Positions 44,392 through 54,033 are shown, counted from the first letter of the stretch. The stretch is DNA of 64,000 nucleotides from CANIGN01 sp041391385 (GCA_041391385.1 JAWKOD010000002.1:248001-312000), one strand, 5' to 3'. Notes: generated by a model from the letters alone, not told the origin. Numbers and translations: made by a program.

Positions 44392-44678
44392 TGTGTCGGG
44401 TTGTCCAATTCTTTTTCAGTTTCAGCAAGAGCAATTTTTAAATCGCGAAGTGAAAAGCTTTGAGTGCCGCGTGTGAATTTTTCAAGCCATTGAGGAACGC
44501 AAACTTCAGGATGTAATCGCTCTCCAGCTTCTCGAAGAACTTTAAGAAGTTGAACTCTTTTCTCGAGTAATGCTAAAAAAAGCCCTGTTGAATCATGGTT
44601 GAGTTTTCCATCTGCCTCCACCCAGAGACGCAATATTTTTTCATCTATTCTTTTTAAGTGCATGAGTTTTGGATTCAT
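44388..44678 (-). CDS. Small helical protein, first gene of the csrA run
   Basis: A 96-residue basic, helical protein (LKRIDEKILRLWVEADGKL, LALLEKRVQLLKVLREAGERL). I do not recognise it. Its stop overlaps the start of the TPR-like gene (ATGA), and the cluster then runs into csrA. A small adaptor or chaperone-like role is only a guess. Confidence 0.65.
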   Translation of the reverse strand: MNPKLMHLKRIDEKILRLWVEADGKLNHDSTGLFLALLEKRVQLLKVLREAGERLHPEVCVPQWLEKFTRGTQSFSLRDLKIALAETEKELDNPTQ

Positions 44679-44768
44679 TTTTCCCCCTAGCGTTAAAGCC
44701 TATGTTTCTATTTTCGCGCAAAACAGGGGTCTATGTATCGAGGCATTTTTTGACACAGCTTTCTTCTT

Positions 44769-44797
44769 TTGACGGGGGGGGAGTTGCCCTCTATAAA
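44769..44797 (+). promoter_or_regulatory. Near-consensus promoter with a G8 tract in the spacer
   Basis: TTGACG (44769-44774), a 17-base spacer and TATAAA (44792-44797) make a strong sigma-70 promoter, each box one base off consensus. The -35 box's last base and the spacer's first seven form a run of eight G. The predicted start is about ten bases before the SDR gene's ATG. A change of one G would alter the spacer to 16 or 18. Confidence 0.6.
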
Positions 44798-44814
44798 CGC
44801 CCTAGAGGTAGCTT

Positions 44815-45630
44815 ATGTCAGAGCGTTATATGGAAGAAACATTCAAGAACACATACAAGGGATCCTGGGGGATTATTCTCGGTGCGTCCTCTGGATTTGG
44901 CGCAGCAACTGCGAGGGCCTTTGCCAAAGCAGGTATGAATATCTTGGGGATTCACTTAGACCGTAAATCGACACTCGAGAATGTCAAGATTTTGGAAGCA
45001 GAGCTTCTGTCTTACGACGTGAAGTGCCGATTTTTTAATGTAAACGCGGCTGACGAAACAAAACGAAAAGAAATTCTTGCTGAGATGGAAAGCGAAGTTA
45101 AGGGAAATGTTTCTTTATTGTTTCATTCTTTAGCTTTTGGTTCTCTTCTACCTTTTATTGAAAATGACCCCAAGGCACGCCTTTCGAAAAGCCAAATGGA
45201 TATGACAATGGACGTGATGGCAAATTCGCTTGTTTATTGGTCACAAGATTTAGCCGCGGGTTGGTTTAAGGAAGGTGCTTCTATTTATGCCATGACTTCT
45301 GCCGGCTCCTCTAAAGTTTGGAAGAGTTATGGTGCGGTGAGTGCGGCTAAGTCAGCCCTAGAGAGTCACTGTCGTCAGTTGGCTCTTGAGCTTGCACCAC
45401 AAAAGGTAAGAGCAAATGCCATACTTGCGGGTGTGACAGATACCCCTGCACTTAGAAAAATTCCAGGCAATGCAGACATGATAGAAGTTGCGAAAAGACG
45501 CAATCCTATGGGACGTCTCACCACACCAGAAGATGTTGCAAGGGCAGCCGTCGCACTTTCACATCCGGCCTTGAGTTTTATGACTGGAAACGTAATCCGC
45601 ATTGATGGCGGCGAAAATATTGTGGAGTAG
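44815..45630 (+). CDS. Enoyl-ACP reductase-like short-chain dehydrogenase
   Basis: A 271-residue SDR. The nucleotide loop GASSGFG is at 23-29, and the catalytic pair Tyr172-x6-Lys179 (KSYGAVSAAKSALE) has the x6 spacing used by FabI/FabL enoyl-ACP reductases instead of the x3 of classical SDRs. RANAILAGVTDTPALRKIPG and GNVIRIDGG also fit that group. It probably catalyses the last reduction in fatty-acid elongation or a related step. AGAGGT lies before the ATG. Single gene with its own promoter. Confidence 0.8.
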   Translation: MSERYMEETFKNTYKGSWGIILGASSGFGAATARAFAKAGMNILGIHLDRKSTLENVKILEAELLSYDVKCRFFNVNAADETKRKEILAEMESEVKGNVSLLFHSLAFGSLLPFIENDPKARLSKSQMDMTMDVMANSLVYWSQDLAAGWFKEGASIYAMTSAGSSKVWKSYGAVSAAKSALESHCRQLALELAPQKVRANAILAGVTDTPALRKIPGNADMIEVAKRRNPMGRLTTPEDVARAAVALSHPALSFMTGNVIRIDGGENIVE

Positions 45631-45657
45631 CTCTCGCTATAAAACTACAACGTTCAT

Positions 45658-48357
45658 TTAAGGTGTTGGATAAGTCGTTACTAGGCCAGGTGTTGTAGTG
45701 TTGGGAGTGGTGAGTCCGTTTCCAAGTCTTCCATTGCCTGCCGCTCCCCAGCAGTAAATATTCTCTTTGTTGCTTCGAGCACAAGTATGGTATCCACCGA
45801 CAGTGACATCTATGTAGCGCTCATCGCTCACAGGGTTCATTGTGAGTGTTTGCCCTACGAGGTCAAAAAGAGGGGAGAGTAAACCTGTAGCTAAACTGCC
45901 AGTTGGCATGACAACTTCTCTTGGTGTGAGTCGTTTGGTTTTATCGCCTAGGCCCAATTGACCATGGGCATTTATACCCCAACAGTAGAGTTTTCCAGTG
46001 TTTGAAATAGCGCAGCTATGATGATATCCAGCATTGCCACCAAAGCCTCCGTTTGTTGCTACTTTTACAAATTTTACGCCTGATGGATTGGCAATGGTTT
46101 CTGGAATTCGTAGGTTAACTTCATCTCCTGTGCCGAGTGCACCATTCCCGTTATAACCCCAACAATAAACATTTTGATAATTTGTGACTGCACATGTTTG
46201 GTAGCTTCCAGCATTGACGTAAGTGAAGCTTTCACTGTTGTTAACAAGATAACTGTTGTTGTTGCGAAAAACATTTCTTGGAATAGCGCTATCAGCTGTA
46301 GAATTATTTCCTAACATTCCGTTGCCGTTATAGCCCCAGCAGTAAATTTCTCCAGTGCTTGTAAGAGCACAAGAGTGAAGTCCGCCAGCGGATATTTGGA
46401 CAACTGTTCCATCGTTTATGCTGACTTTATAGGGGACTTTTGATTTTGTTTGAGGAGCTTGATCGCCGAGTTCCCCATAACTATTTCTTCCCCAACAATA
46501 AACGTTATTGTTTTCTGAGAGTCCACAAGTGTGATAAAAGCCTGCAGATATTTGCTTAAATTTCCATTGAGATCCGTTCGCATCTGTGACGGGATAGGGG
46601 ACGTCCGTGGTTGAAGGTTCAGAAGCTCCAGAACTTGTTGAGCTATAACCTAGTTGTACGTTGCTGTTGTCGCCCCAGCAAAAGGCAAGATTCTCGGCTG
46701 AGAGCGCACAAGCGTGATTGTAGCCAGATGTTACTTGAATAAAGGAATCAGTGGGAGAGAGGCTTCCACTTCTTACCAGATTAGGGGTCGTGTTGTCTGT
46801 GTCGTCTCCATCGCCAAGTTCGCCTTTTTCTCCTTTGCCCCAACAATAAGCATGATTATTTTTTACACCGCAGGTGTGGTTCTCGCTTGCTGTAATTAAC
46901 GAAGCGAATTGATTTAAAGGCTGATAGTTAAGAGTCAGCGAAATAGGATTTGGAGCTGTCCCTGTTCCGTTGTTTTGTTGAAGTCTAATTTCTTTTGTCC
47001 CTGCAGAACCTAAGAGACTAATACCTACAGAAAAAGTATTTGTAGCGCTTGAGCACGGCGTAGAACTGGGGCCGCTAGCTGCGCTCAAGGTCGGGTAAAA
47101 AAGAGAGATATCATTGGCGTTGCTTCTACCTATACATTTACCGCTAAGAGTGACGTTTTGACTAAAAACTTTTTGACCGTTTGTATGACTTGTAACTTCA
47201 AGGGAGAGAAGGTCAGAGCTGTTGCTGAGTATTTTCCAAGCAGAACTAGATGTTACGCTCGACATGTTACCCGCATTGTCCTCCGCTTTTATATTGAGGT
47301 AGTAGTTAACGTTATTTGAGATACTAACGTTTGTGGAGCTTAAGGTTATGCTGGGGGAGTCGTTACTTGCAGTCCATCCCTTCGTACTGGTGTCTCCTGC
47401 TGATGTGCCAACTGAATACCAATATTTTTTTATTCCAGAGCTAGCGTCGCTACTTGCTGTCCAACTAAAGCTTAATCCACTTAAACTTGTGGCTTGAAAG
47501 AGGTGGGAAAGGCTTCCGGGAGCTGTGGGGTTGGTGGTATCTAGTGTGTATCTAAAAATTTCTCTACAAGGACTAGAGTAGGAACCAGGACCTGTTCCTT
47601 TTGCATAGACACGGTTTAATCCTTCATTCATGGGGAGGTTTACCCCTGTGCTTGTGAATGTTGTAACGGACCCGGTTACAGGGCTTCCGCTACAAGAACC
47701 GAGATAGAGTTGGATGTTGTCAATTTCTGTGTCACTTACGGAGAGTTTGATTTTTGGAACATCTCCATTTGATGGCATGGGAGGGTTTTCAGTGCTCCAG
47801 CTGCTGCCTGAAGTGTTGCTTAATAAGGCGGCAAATCCAATGGGGGCATCTATGTTGTGCACATAAGAGGCTTTGTAATAACAATTAGAATAAGAACCCG
47901 AGCTTTTGAGAGTTTTTAAATAGATAGGGATAAGGGTATTTTTTGTAGTCGTTGAAAAATCAAGCTGTGCGCCAGAGTTTTCAAAATCACTGGCGTCTAG
48001 CCCGTTTGAGTTATCTGCAATATCTCTGAGTCCGATCATTGAGCTGCTTGCACATGTTGACGATGAATAGATAAATACCCGTTCAACATCACTTGCTACT
48101 GAACCTGAAAGAATGGGGTAGTAAGTACTTGCGGGAGAGAGGGTATTCCCGCTGGGATAGGTACTTACACTTGAAATACCTAAGCCGCTTGAAGGGGGCT
48201 CGGTGCCGCCTGTAGTACTGCCGCTTGTAGTTCCGCCTCCTGTAGTTCCTCCCGTATTAGTGGTTAGACCTTGTTGTTTTTTTCCAAAATTAGACTTTTG
48301 AAAGCAGGCCGTTAAGTTGAGCGAAAGAAAAAGGAATACAAAAATCTTAAGACCCAT
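45658..48357 (-). CDS. Lipoprotein with seven RCC1-type repeats
   Basis: An 899-residue protein with a lipobox (LNLTAC, Cys18). A T/G/S-rich linker (about 30-60) leads to beta-rich domains, including an FN3-like one (LSFSWTASSDASSGIKKYWYSVG to LNIKAEDNAGN). From about residue 490 there are seven RCC1-type units, each with H-T/S-C-A/G ... YCWG ... G-x-LG, consistent with a seven-bladed propeller. Every unit has a cysteine pair in the same places, suggesting one disulfide per blade. Likely surface-exposed binding or adhesion protein; ligand unknown. Confidence 0.88.
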   Translation of the reverse strand: MGLKIFVFLFLSLNLTACFQKSNFGKKQQGLTTNTGGTTGGGTTSGSTTGGTEPPSSGLGISSVSTYPSGNTLSPASTYYPILSGSVASDVERVFIYSSSTCASSSMIGLRDIADNSNGLDASDFENSGAQLDFSTTTKNTLIPIYLKTLKSSGSYSNCYYKASYVHNIDAPIGFAALLSNTSGSSWSTENPPMPSNGDVPKIKLSVSDTEIDNIQLYLGSCSGSPVTGSVTTFTSTGVNLPMNEGLNRVYAKGTGPGSYSSPCREIFRYTLDTTNPTAPGSLSHLFQATSLSGLSFSWTASSDASSGIKKYWYSVGTSAGDTSTKGWTASNDSPSITLSSTNVSISNNVNYYLNIKAEDNAGNMSSVTSSSAWKILSNSSDLLSLEVTSHTNGQKVFSQNVTLSGKCIGRSNANDISLFYPTLSAASGPSSTPCSSATNTFSVGISLLGSAGTKEIRLQQNNGTGTAPNPISLTLNYQPLNQFASLITASENHTCGVKNNHAYCWGKGEKGELGDGDDTDNTTPNLVRSGSLSPTDSFIQVTSGYNHACALSAENLAFCWGDNSNVQLGYSSTSSGASEPSTTDVPYPVTDANGSQWKFKQISAGFYHTCGLSENNNVYCWGRNSYGELGDQAPQTKSKVPYKVSINDGTVVQISAGGLHSCALTSTGEIYCWGYNGNGMLGNNSTADSAIPRNVFRNNNSYLVNNSESFTYVNAGSYQTCAVTNYQNVYCWGYNGNGALGTGDEVNLRIPETIANPSGVKFVKVATNGGFGGNAGYHHSCAISNTGKLYCWGINAHGQLGLGDKTKRLTPREVVMPTGSLATGLLSPLFDLVGQTLTMNPVSDERYIDVTVGGYHTCARSNKENIYCWGAAGNGRLGNGLTTPNTTTPGLVTTYPTP

Positions 48358-48446
48358 AGCTTAAGTTTATGGCGAGAAATAGCTCAGTAGATTAAAGATT
48401 GTATTAAGACACATAAAATTAACAATTTACGGATATACTATTGAGT

Positions 48447-48710
48447 GTGAGCTGCTTAAAAAACAGACAAGGACAGGCCGCAGTGGAATATGTTCTTTTA
48501 GTCTTAGTTTGTGTGCTTGTTTTTGGTTGGCTTTTTTATCAAATTAGAAGAGATCTTTTTAGGCTTTGGGTATGTGAAATAGGTCCTCGGGTGCAATCTC
48601 CGGTCCCCTGTCGTGATAGGAACCAGTGTTTTGAGCGCATACTAGAGCTCACTACGACAGAAGGTAGAAATCGTGTGCAAGCACAAAAACAACAGTGCGA
48701 TGCTATGTAG
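48447..48710 (+). CDS. Small pilin-like or TadE-like protein
   Basis: An 87-residue protein beginning MSCLKNRQGQAAVEYVLLVLVCVLVFGWLF. A short basic leader, then GQAAVEY and a single hydrophobic helix, is the N-terminal pattern of Flp/TadE-type pseudopilins. The tail holds four cysteines. GTG 48447 or TTG 48441 may start it. No tad or pil genes are adjacent, so it is an orphan. Function inferred only. Confidence 0.6.
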   Translation: MSCLKNRQGQAAVEYVLLVLVCVLVFGWLFYQIRRDLFRLWVCEIGPRVQSPVPCRDRNQCFERILELTTTEGRNRVQAQKQQCDAM

Positions 48711-48728
48711 GGCAAATCTCGGAAGTCT

Positions 48729-50291
48729 TTAAAACTCTATAGCGGCTATTAATAAATCTTCAATTTGTTTGAGTTTAAATTTAGCAACTCTAGCTGTAGC
48801 TGTATGGGGAAGTGAGGGAAACTTTTTAATGTATCTGGGGCATTTGATGGGGCTTAGGTTTTTGTGACACCATTCTGAAATGTCTTTTTCACTTACATAA
48901 ACTCCCTCTCTCGGAACAATAGCCAAGAATACTTCCTCCTCACCTAAGTTTGAGGGAACGCCAATGGCAGCACATTCTGCAATTCCAGGGTGAAGCATTA
49001 CACATCTATCAATTTCTGCTCCTGATATATTTTCTCCTCGTCTTCGAATAATGTCCTTTTTTCGAGTCACAAAAACATAAAAGCCGTCTTTGTCTTTTTT
49101 AACTAAGTCACCTGTTTTAAAATACCCGTCCTCTGTAAAAGAATTTTTTGTTTGCTCTGGATCTTTATAATATTCCATCATTAAAAGAGGAGTTTTAACT
49201 ACAAGCTCTCCAGGTTCGTCCGTAGTGATAATCTCATTGAGGGAGTCGTCAAGTATTTTTAATTGCGTAAATTGAAGGCTGGTGTCGGGATGTCTTGCTG
49301 CGACTCCCATTGTTCCAACTTTCCATTTGGAGTGTATTTGATTGTTAATGGCTCCAGGTATCTCTGTCATTCCATATCCCTCTAAAACAACAGGCACCTT
49401 GAATTCTTCTCTAAATAGTTTTTCAATGGCAACAGAAACGGGAGCGCCATAAATCTTTTTTATTTTATGTTGGGGATTGAATTCTTTTCGATCTCTTTGC
49501 CCAAGTATGCTTCCAATAGCTGCAATAATATTAACTTCTGTTGCTGCTGTTTGAGTGGCAAGTTCCCAAAACTTTGAAGCTGAAAACTTCTCAGTAACAA
49601 TAAGCGTTGCTCCTGCCGCAAAAGTTCCCATCATTGAATAGAAAAGTGCATTGATGTGGAAAAAGGGCAAGATGCAAAGAAGACGGTCTTCTGGAGTTAA
49701 TTGCATCCGCTCTACAAATGCCTCTCCCGCCATAACCGTTGTTTTTTGACTGTGAACAACTCCCTTTGGAAAGCCCGTGGTTCCTGAGGTGTAGAGTATT
49801 AGTGAAGGTTTTTCAGCCTGACCTTTGTGGCTTAGTTTTTTGAGTTTAAGTGAGTAATGGGTAGTTTCTAGTTCAATGAGCTTTAGGGGAAGTTCTTTTG
49901 AAGCAAATATGGCTAAATCATTAAATTTATTTTGAAAGAGTAGGGCCTTGGTTTCTGAGTGTTTGAGTATAAAAAGGGCTTCCTCATTTTTAAGGTCTGG
50001 GTTTATGGGTACAGCCACAAGACCTTGATCGGCTAGTGCAAAATAAAGAGCAACAAAGAGTGCGCTGTTTCTTGAGCAGATTGCTACACGGTCACCCTCT
50101 TGAAAGCCCATGGATGCAATGTATCCGCTGAGTCCAGCAACCCATTCGTGAAAAGTTTCCCATGAGTATTTTTCTTTGTTTTCAAAGAGAAGGCATTCCC
50201 TCCTTCTTTGTTGAGCAACGCGACTTTCTAGGAGTGTGCTTAAGGTATATTTATGTTCTGGATAAAGATGAAGAACATCTAGAGACTTCAT
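48729..50291 (-). CDS. Acyl-CoA synthetase, AMP-binding family
   Basis: A 520-residue ANL-superfamily enzyme: ILYTSGTTGFPKGVVHS (phosphate loop), VLEGYGMTEIPGAI, GYFKTGDLVKKDKDGF and RRGENISGAEID with the C-terminal domain complete. It activates a carboxylic acid with ATP and CoA; the nearest well-known types are medium/long-chain fatty-acid and crotonobetaine ligases. Its start overlaps the glpK stop by four bases, suggesting joint use of glycerol and fatty acids from lipids. Confidence 0.88.
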   Translation of the reverse strand: MKSLDVLHLYPEHKYTLSTLLESRVAQQRRRECLLFENKEKYSWETFHEWVAGLSGYIASMGFQEGDRVAICSRNSALFVALYFALADQGLVAVPINPDLKNEEALFILKHSETKALLFQNKFNDLAIFASKELPLKLIELETTHYSLKLKKLSHKGQAEKPSLILYTSGTTGFPKGVVHSQKTTVMAGEAFVERMQLTPEDRLLCILPFFHINALFYSMMGTFAAGATLIVTEKFSASKFWELATQTAATEVNIIAAIGSILGQRDRKEFNPQHKIKKIYGAPVSVAIEKLFREEFKVPVVLEGYGMTEIPGAINNQIHSKWKVGTMGVAARHPDTSLQFTQLKILDDSLNEIITTDEPGELVVKTPLLMMEYYKDPEQTKNSFTEDGYFKTGDLVKKDKDGFYVFVTRKKDIIRRRGENISGAEIDRCVMLHPGIAECAAIGVPSNLGEEEVFLAIVPREGVYVSEKDISEWCHKNLSPIKCPRYIKKFPSLPHTATARVAKFKLKQIEDLLIAAIEF

Positions 50292-51760
50292 ATAGACATT
50301 TTTACAAGAGCCTTAACTCTTTTGGTCCAAATATTTTTTAAGTGAGTTGATGTTTTAACTGATATTTTGGGCTTAAAGTTTGCTCCCGTATCCCTATGCT
50401 TTTTGAGAAAATCCTCGCCTATCATCCCCACTCCCAATGCTGCCATAAGGGCAGCTCCGCGAACGGTTGTTTCAACATCAATAGGGCGCTCAAGTTTTCG
50501 CTGCAAAAGATCGGATTGGCATTGCATGAGAACTTCATTCTGACTGGCGCCACCATCTACTCGAATGACTTTTTTGCCCATACCTTTAAGTTGTAGGCTT
50601 TCGAAGGTGTCAGCTACAGAATGTGCAATGCCCTCTAAGCATGCGCGTGCGATGTGCGCAGAAGTACTTCCTCTTGTGAGGCCGCCGATAATTCCACGTG
50701 CTTCGGGTACCCAGTACGGACTTCCTAATCCGCTCAAGGCTGGAATAAAGAAAACGCCATCTGTACTTTCTACTGACTTTGCTAATGTTTCTACTTCTGA
50801 TGATGTCTTCAGCATTTTTAAGCCATCCCGCAGCCATTGGACGGCTGCGCCCGCAATAAAAACAGAACTTTCTAGTGCGTAAGCTGTTTTGTTTTTATAT
50901 TTCCAGGCGACAGTCGAAAGTGCCCCCTTAGAACGAACAATTTGTTTTCCTGTATTTACGAGCATGAAAGCGCCTGTGCCATACGTAATTTTACCTTCGC
51001 CTGCACTCAGGCAGCCTTGTCCAAAGAGCGCTGCTTGCTGGTCGCCAAGAATTCCGTGAATGGGGATACCGTTGGGTAGAAAATCGAGTCCATTGGTTTC
51101 ACCAAATCGAGCGTCTGAAGAGAGAATTTTTGGAAGGATAGAAGCGGGAACATTAAATGTTTTGAGTAAAAAAGGATCCCAATCAAGTGTTTTTAGATTC
51201 ATAAGTAAGGTGCGCGAAGCATTTGAGACGTCAGTGGCATGAGCCGTGCCATTACTTAGCTTCCAAAGTAAAAAAGTATCGATATTACCAAAGGCTAGAT
51301 TTTTAGTTTCTTTAAGGCTTTTGAGTTGAAGGGCAAGTTTGCTACCCGAAAAGTAAGGGTCAAGAACAAGGCCCGTGACTAAGCTAATCTTTTTTGCAGA
51401 TGAAGATCTTTGAAGTTTACGGCAGTATTCTGATGATCGGCGATCTTGCCAAACAATGGCTTTTGCAATGGGTTTGTGTGTTTTTTTGTCCCAAAGTCCA
51501 AATGTCTCACGTTGGTTAGTTATTCCGATAGCTGCAATTTTTTTGACATCAAAGCTAGGGTCTTTGACACCTGATATTGCGTCTTTGATGGCGAGACGAA
51601 CACTCTCCCAAATCTCATCTAAGTTGTGCTCTACCCAGCCGGGATGCGGAAAGTATTGCTGAAAGGATTTTTGACCAGATCCAATTCGTTCAAAGCGAGA
51701 ATTGTAGATGAAAGCGCGGCTAGAAGTTGTTCCTTGGTCTATGGCTAGAATAAAGCTCAT
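50288..51760 (-). CDS. glpK: Glycerol kinase
   Basis: A 490-residue FGGY kinase from ATG 51760 (MSFILAIDQGTTSSRAF). Motifs GWVEHNLDEIWESV, WQDRRSSEYC, GDQQAALFGQGC, YGTGAFMLVNTG and RVDGGASQNEVLMQ identify GlpK. It phosphorylates glycerol. A longer frame to 51778 adds six residues and is less likely. It is divergent from ftsW by about 60 bases. Confidence 0.94.
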   Translation of the reverse strand: MSFILAIDQGTTSSRAFIYNSRFERIGSGQKSFQQYFPHPGWVEHNLDEIWESVRLAIKDAISGVKDPSFDVKKIAAIGITNQRETFGLWDKKTHKPIAKAIVWQDRRSSEYCRKLQRSSSAKKISLVTGLVLDPYFSGSKLALQLKSLKETKNLAFGNIDTFLLWKLSNGTAHATDVSNASRTLLMNLKTLDWDPFLLKTFNVPASILPKILSSDARFGETNGLDFLPNGIPIHGILGDQQAALFGQGCLSAGEGKITYGTGAFMLVNTGKQIVRSKGALSTVAWKYKNKTAYALESSVFIAGAAVQWLRDGLKMLKTSSEVETLAKSVESTDGVFFIPALSGLGSPYWVPEARGIIGGLTRGSTSAHIARACLEGIAHSVADTFESLQLKGMGKKVIRVDGGASQNEVLMQCQSDLLQRKLERPIDVETTVRGAALMAALGVGMIGEDFLKKHRDTGANFKPKISVKTSTHLKNIWTKRVKALVKMSI

Positions 51761-51820
51761 AGCCTTAAAGAGTAACAAAATTGGCTACTAGAGCAATCCA
51801 AATCGAGGCATTCTATAGGT

Positions 51821-52918
51821 ATGCGATTTTGGCCGAAAGATGTGGCTTTTTTTTGGATGACTTTTGCCTTATCACTATTGGGGCTTATTACGCTCTACAG
51901 CGTATCAAGCGTTCAGGGAATAGATCTTTACGGAGACTCTTTATTTTTTTTAAGAAAACAGATTGTTTTTGCAACCATTGGATTTGTATTAATGCTTTTT
52001 ATTTCGCATGTGGCACCTAAAACTATTTTAAAATTATCTCCCTACATGGTGGCTGGAACTTTTGTATTGTTGGCGGCGATTTTGGTTCCAGGTCTAGGTT
52101 TTGCGACCAAAGGTGGAGCTCGCTGGTTAAATATCGGCGAACTACGATTTCAACCGTCTGAGTTTGCTAAAATTACTTTAATTATTTTTTTTGCTGCAAG
52201 ACTTTCTCGAACGCGAAACATTTTTAATAAATGGAAGGAAGAGCTTGTTGTACCTTTTGCGGTATTGGGTATTTTTCTTGTTTTATTTTTGCAGCAACCT
52301 GATTTTGGAAATTCAGTAATACTAGCGGGAGTTATCTTGGCGTTGGCTTTTTTAGCAGGCGCACCCTGGAAAAATCTTTTTATTTTGGGAGGCGGTGGAA
52401 TTGTAGCCTTCGCTTTTTTGTTAGTTACACAGTCTTACCGAATGAAAAGGCTCTTGTCTTTTATGGACCCGTGGAAGGACCCTCAAAATGCGAATTATCA
52501 AATAGTTCAATCCTTCATCGCTTTTTATAGAGGGGGGTGGTTGGGTGTAGGTTTAGGAAATAGCCAGTCAAAATTGTATTTTCTACCCGAAGTAAAAACG
52601 GATTTCATTGCTTCTATACTTGCGGAAGAGGTTGGGGTGCTTGGCTTTACTTTTATATTAATTCTCTACGGGCTTATGGTCATGAGAGGTCTTAAAATTG
52701 CAGAGAAAGCTTCTGAGCCTTCTCATTATTTGTTAGCGGCAGGTGCTACTTTGCTTTTAGGTTTTCAGGCGTTGTTAAACCTAGCCGTTGTTCTTTCCTT
52801 ACTTCCGACGAAGGGTTTGCCTCTACCTTTTGTGTCAATGGGTGGATCGAGTCTGATCTCTTCCCTGATTCTATGCGGTCTGGTACAGTCAGTAGCTGGA
52901 GCGAGTGAAAAAAATTAA
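51821..52918 (+). CDS. ftsW: Peptidoglycan glycosyltransferase FtsW
   Basis: A 365-residue SEDS membrane protein with about ten helices. ATKGGARWLNIG, FQPSEFAKITLI, DFGNSVIL and LPLPFVSMGGSSL are SEDS hallmarks, and the place before murG supports FtsW rather than RodA. It polymerises septal glycan strands with a class B PBP partner, which is not in the window. First gene of the ftsW-murG-murC-murB run. Confidence 0.93.
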   Translation: MRFWPKDVAFFWMTFALSLLGLITLYSVSSVQGIDLYGDSLFFLRKQIVFATIGFVLMLFISHVAPKTILKLSPYMVAGTFVLLAAILVPGLGFATKGGARWLNIGELRFQPSEFAKITLIIFFAARLSRTRNIFNKWKEELVVPFAVLGIFLVLFLQQPDFGNSVILAGVILALAFLAGAPWKNLFILGGGGIVAFAFLLVTQSYRMKRLLSFMDPWKDPQNANYQIVQSFIAFYRGGWLGVGLGNSQSKLYFLPEVKTDFIASILAEEVGVLGFTFILILYGLMVMRGLKIAEKASEPSHYLLAAGATLLLGFQALLNLAVVLSLLPTKGLPLPFVSMGGSSLISSLILCGLVQSVAGASEKN

Positions 52919-52935
52919 CATCATAAGGAGGCCGC

Positions 52936-54033
52936 ATGAGCTCAGCGCCTGAAAAAAAAATTTGGATTGTAGCTGCGGGCACGGGTGGGCACATTTTCCC
53001 CGGCCTTGCCATTGCAAAGAAAATGCAAGAAATAGCTCCGCAGACACGGATTACATTTATAGGAACAAAAGACAGACTTGAAGAAAAAATTGTTCCCAAG
53101 CATGGTTTTGAAATTAAGTTTTTAACTGCCAAGCAATGGAAGGGCAAGGGGGTTTTGGCGAGACTTAGCTCTTTGATGGCACTTATTAAGTCGACTTATC
53201 TCGTTTGGAAAATGATTCCGAAGGAGAAACCCACGGCTCTTATTTCTGTGGGCGGCTATGTTTCCATGCCTGTTGGAATAGCTTGTTGGTTGCGTTCTAA
53301 ACCTATTTTCTTGCTTGAGCCAAACATCAGGGCCGGAATTGCTAACTGTGTTTTAAGTCGTTTTGCCCGAAGAGCTTTTACCGTTATGGGAAGCGATGCC
53401 TTAAAGAAATTTCATTGCCCAACAGAAGAAAGCGGAAACCCCGTATTGGGTTCCTTTAATGTAAATCCCATTCGGAAAGAAGCTAAAAACCTTTTGATTT
53501 TGGGAGGCTCGCAGGGAGCTCGAATTTTGTGCCATGTTGGGCTTAACGCCTATAACCGTCTCCTAAATAGAGGGGTTAAGTTAAATTTATTTTTGCAAAG
53601 TGGGGAGAAAAATTTAGAGGATGCCCTTGAGCAAAAAAAATCACTTAAGTTACATGAGGAATGTGTGGTTAGCTCGTTTATTGATGATATGCCTCAAAAG
53701 TTAGAGTGGGCTGATGTAATTATTGCACGAGCGGGGGCTATGACACTTACAGAGCTAAGTTTAACGCAGGTTCCGTCCATATTGGTGCCTTTCCCTCAAG
53801 CCGCAGATGATCATCAGCGGGTTAATGCGAAGCTTTTAGCTGCTGAAGGCGCTGCCATAATTGTAGATGAGAAGGAAAAGGACTTTGAGAAGAAGCTAGA
53901 GGACCAGCTGTATCTTTTGGTAGCAGCTTCGAATTCCTACGAATACCGAAAGAAGATGTCTGAAAATTTAGGAACTTTTGCCCGGCCAAATGCGGCACAG
54001 AAAATAGTGTCTGAAATATTCGCTGAGCTCTGA
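52936..54033 (+). CDS. murG: UDP-GlcNAc-undecaprenyl-pyrophosphoryl-MurNAc-pentapeptide transferase
   Basis: A 365-residue GT28 enzyme: AAGTGGHIFPGLAIA, GGYVSMPVGIAC, LILGGSQGA and RAGAMTLTELSLTQVPSILVPFP. It makes lipid II from lipid I at the inner membrane. AAGGAGG precedes the ATG by six bases. It follows ftsW by 17 bases and precedes murC by 13. Confidence 0.96.
   Translation: MSSAPEKKIWIVAAGTGGHIFPGLAIAKKMQEIAPQTRITFIGTKDRLEEKIVPKHGFEIKFLTAKQWKGKGVLARLSSLMALIKSTYLVWKMIPKEKPTALISVGGYVSMPVGIACWLRSKPIFLLEPNIRAGIANCVLSRFARRAFTVMGSDALKKFHCPTEESGNPVLGSFNVNPIRKEAKNLLILGGSQGARILCHVGLNAYNRLLNRGVKLNLFLQSGEKNLEDALEQKKSLKLHEECVVSSFIDDMPQKLEWADVIIARAGAMTLTELSLTQVPSILVPFPQAADDHQRVNAKLLAAEGAAIIVDEKEKDFEKKLEDQLYLLVAASNSYEYRKKMSENLGTFARPNAAQKIVSEIFAEL

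Noticed and set aside
44750..44755. TTGACA as the -35 of the SDR gene
   Set aside because: No -10-like hexamer lies 15-19 bases downstream; the pair at 44769/44792 is far better.
45658..48357. RCC1 repeats as a CRISPR-like or DNA tandem repeat array
   Set aside because: The periodicity is at protein level with diverged codons; no identical short DNA repeats with regular spacers occur.
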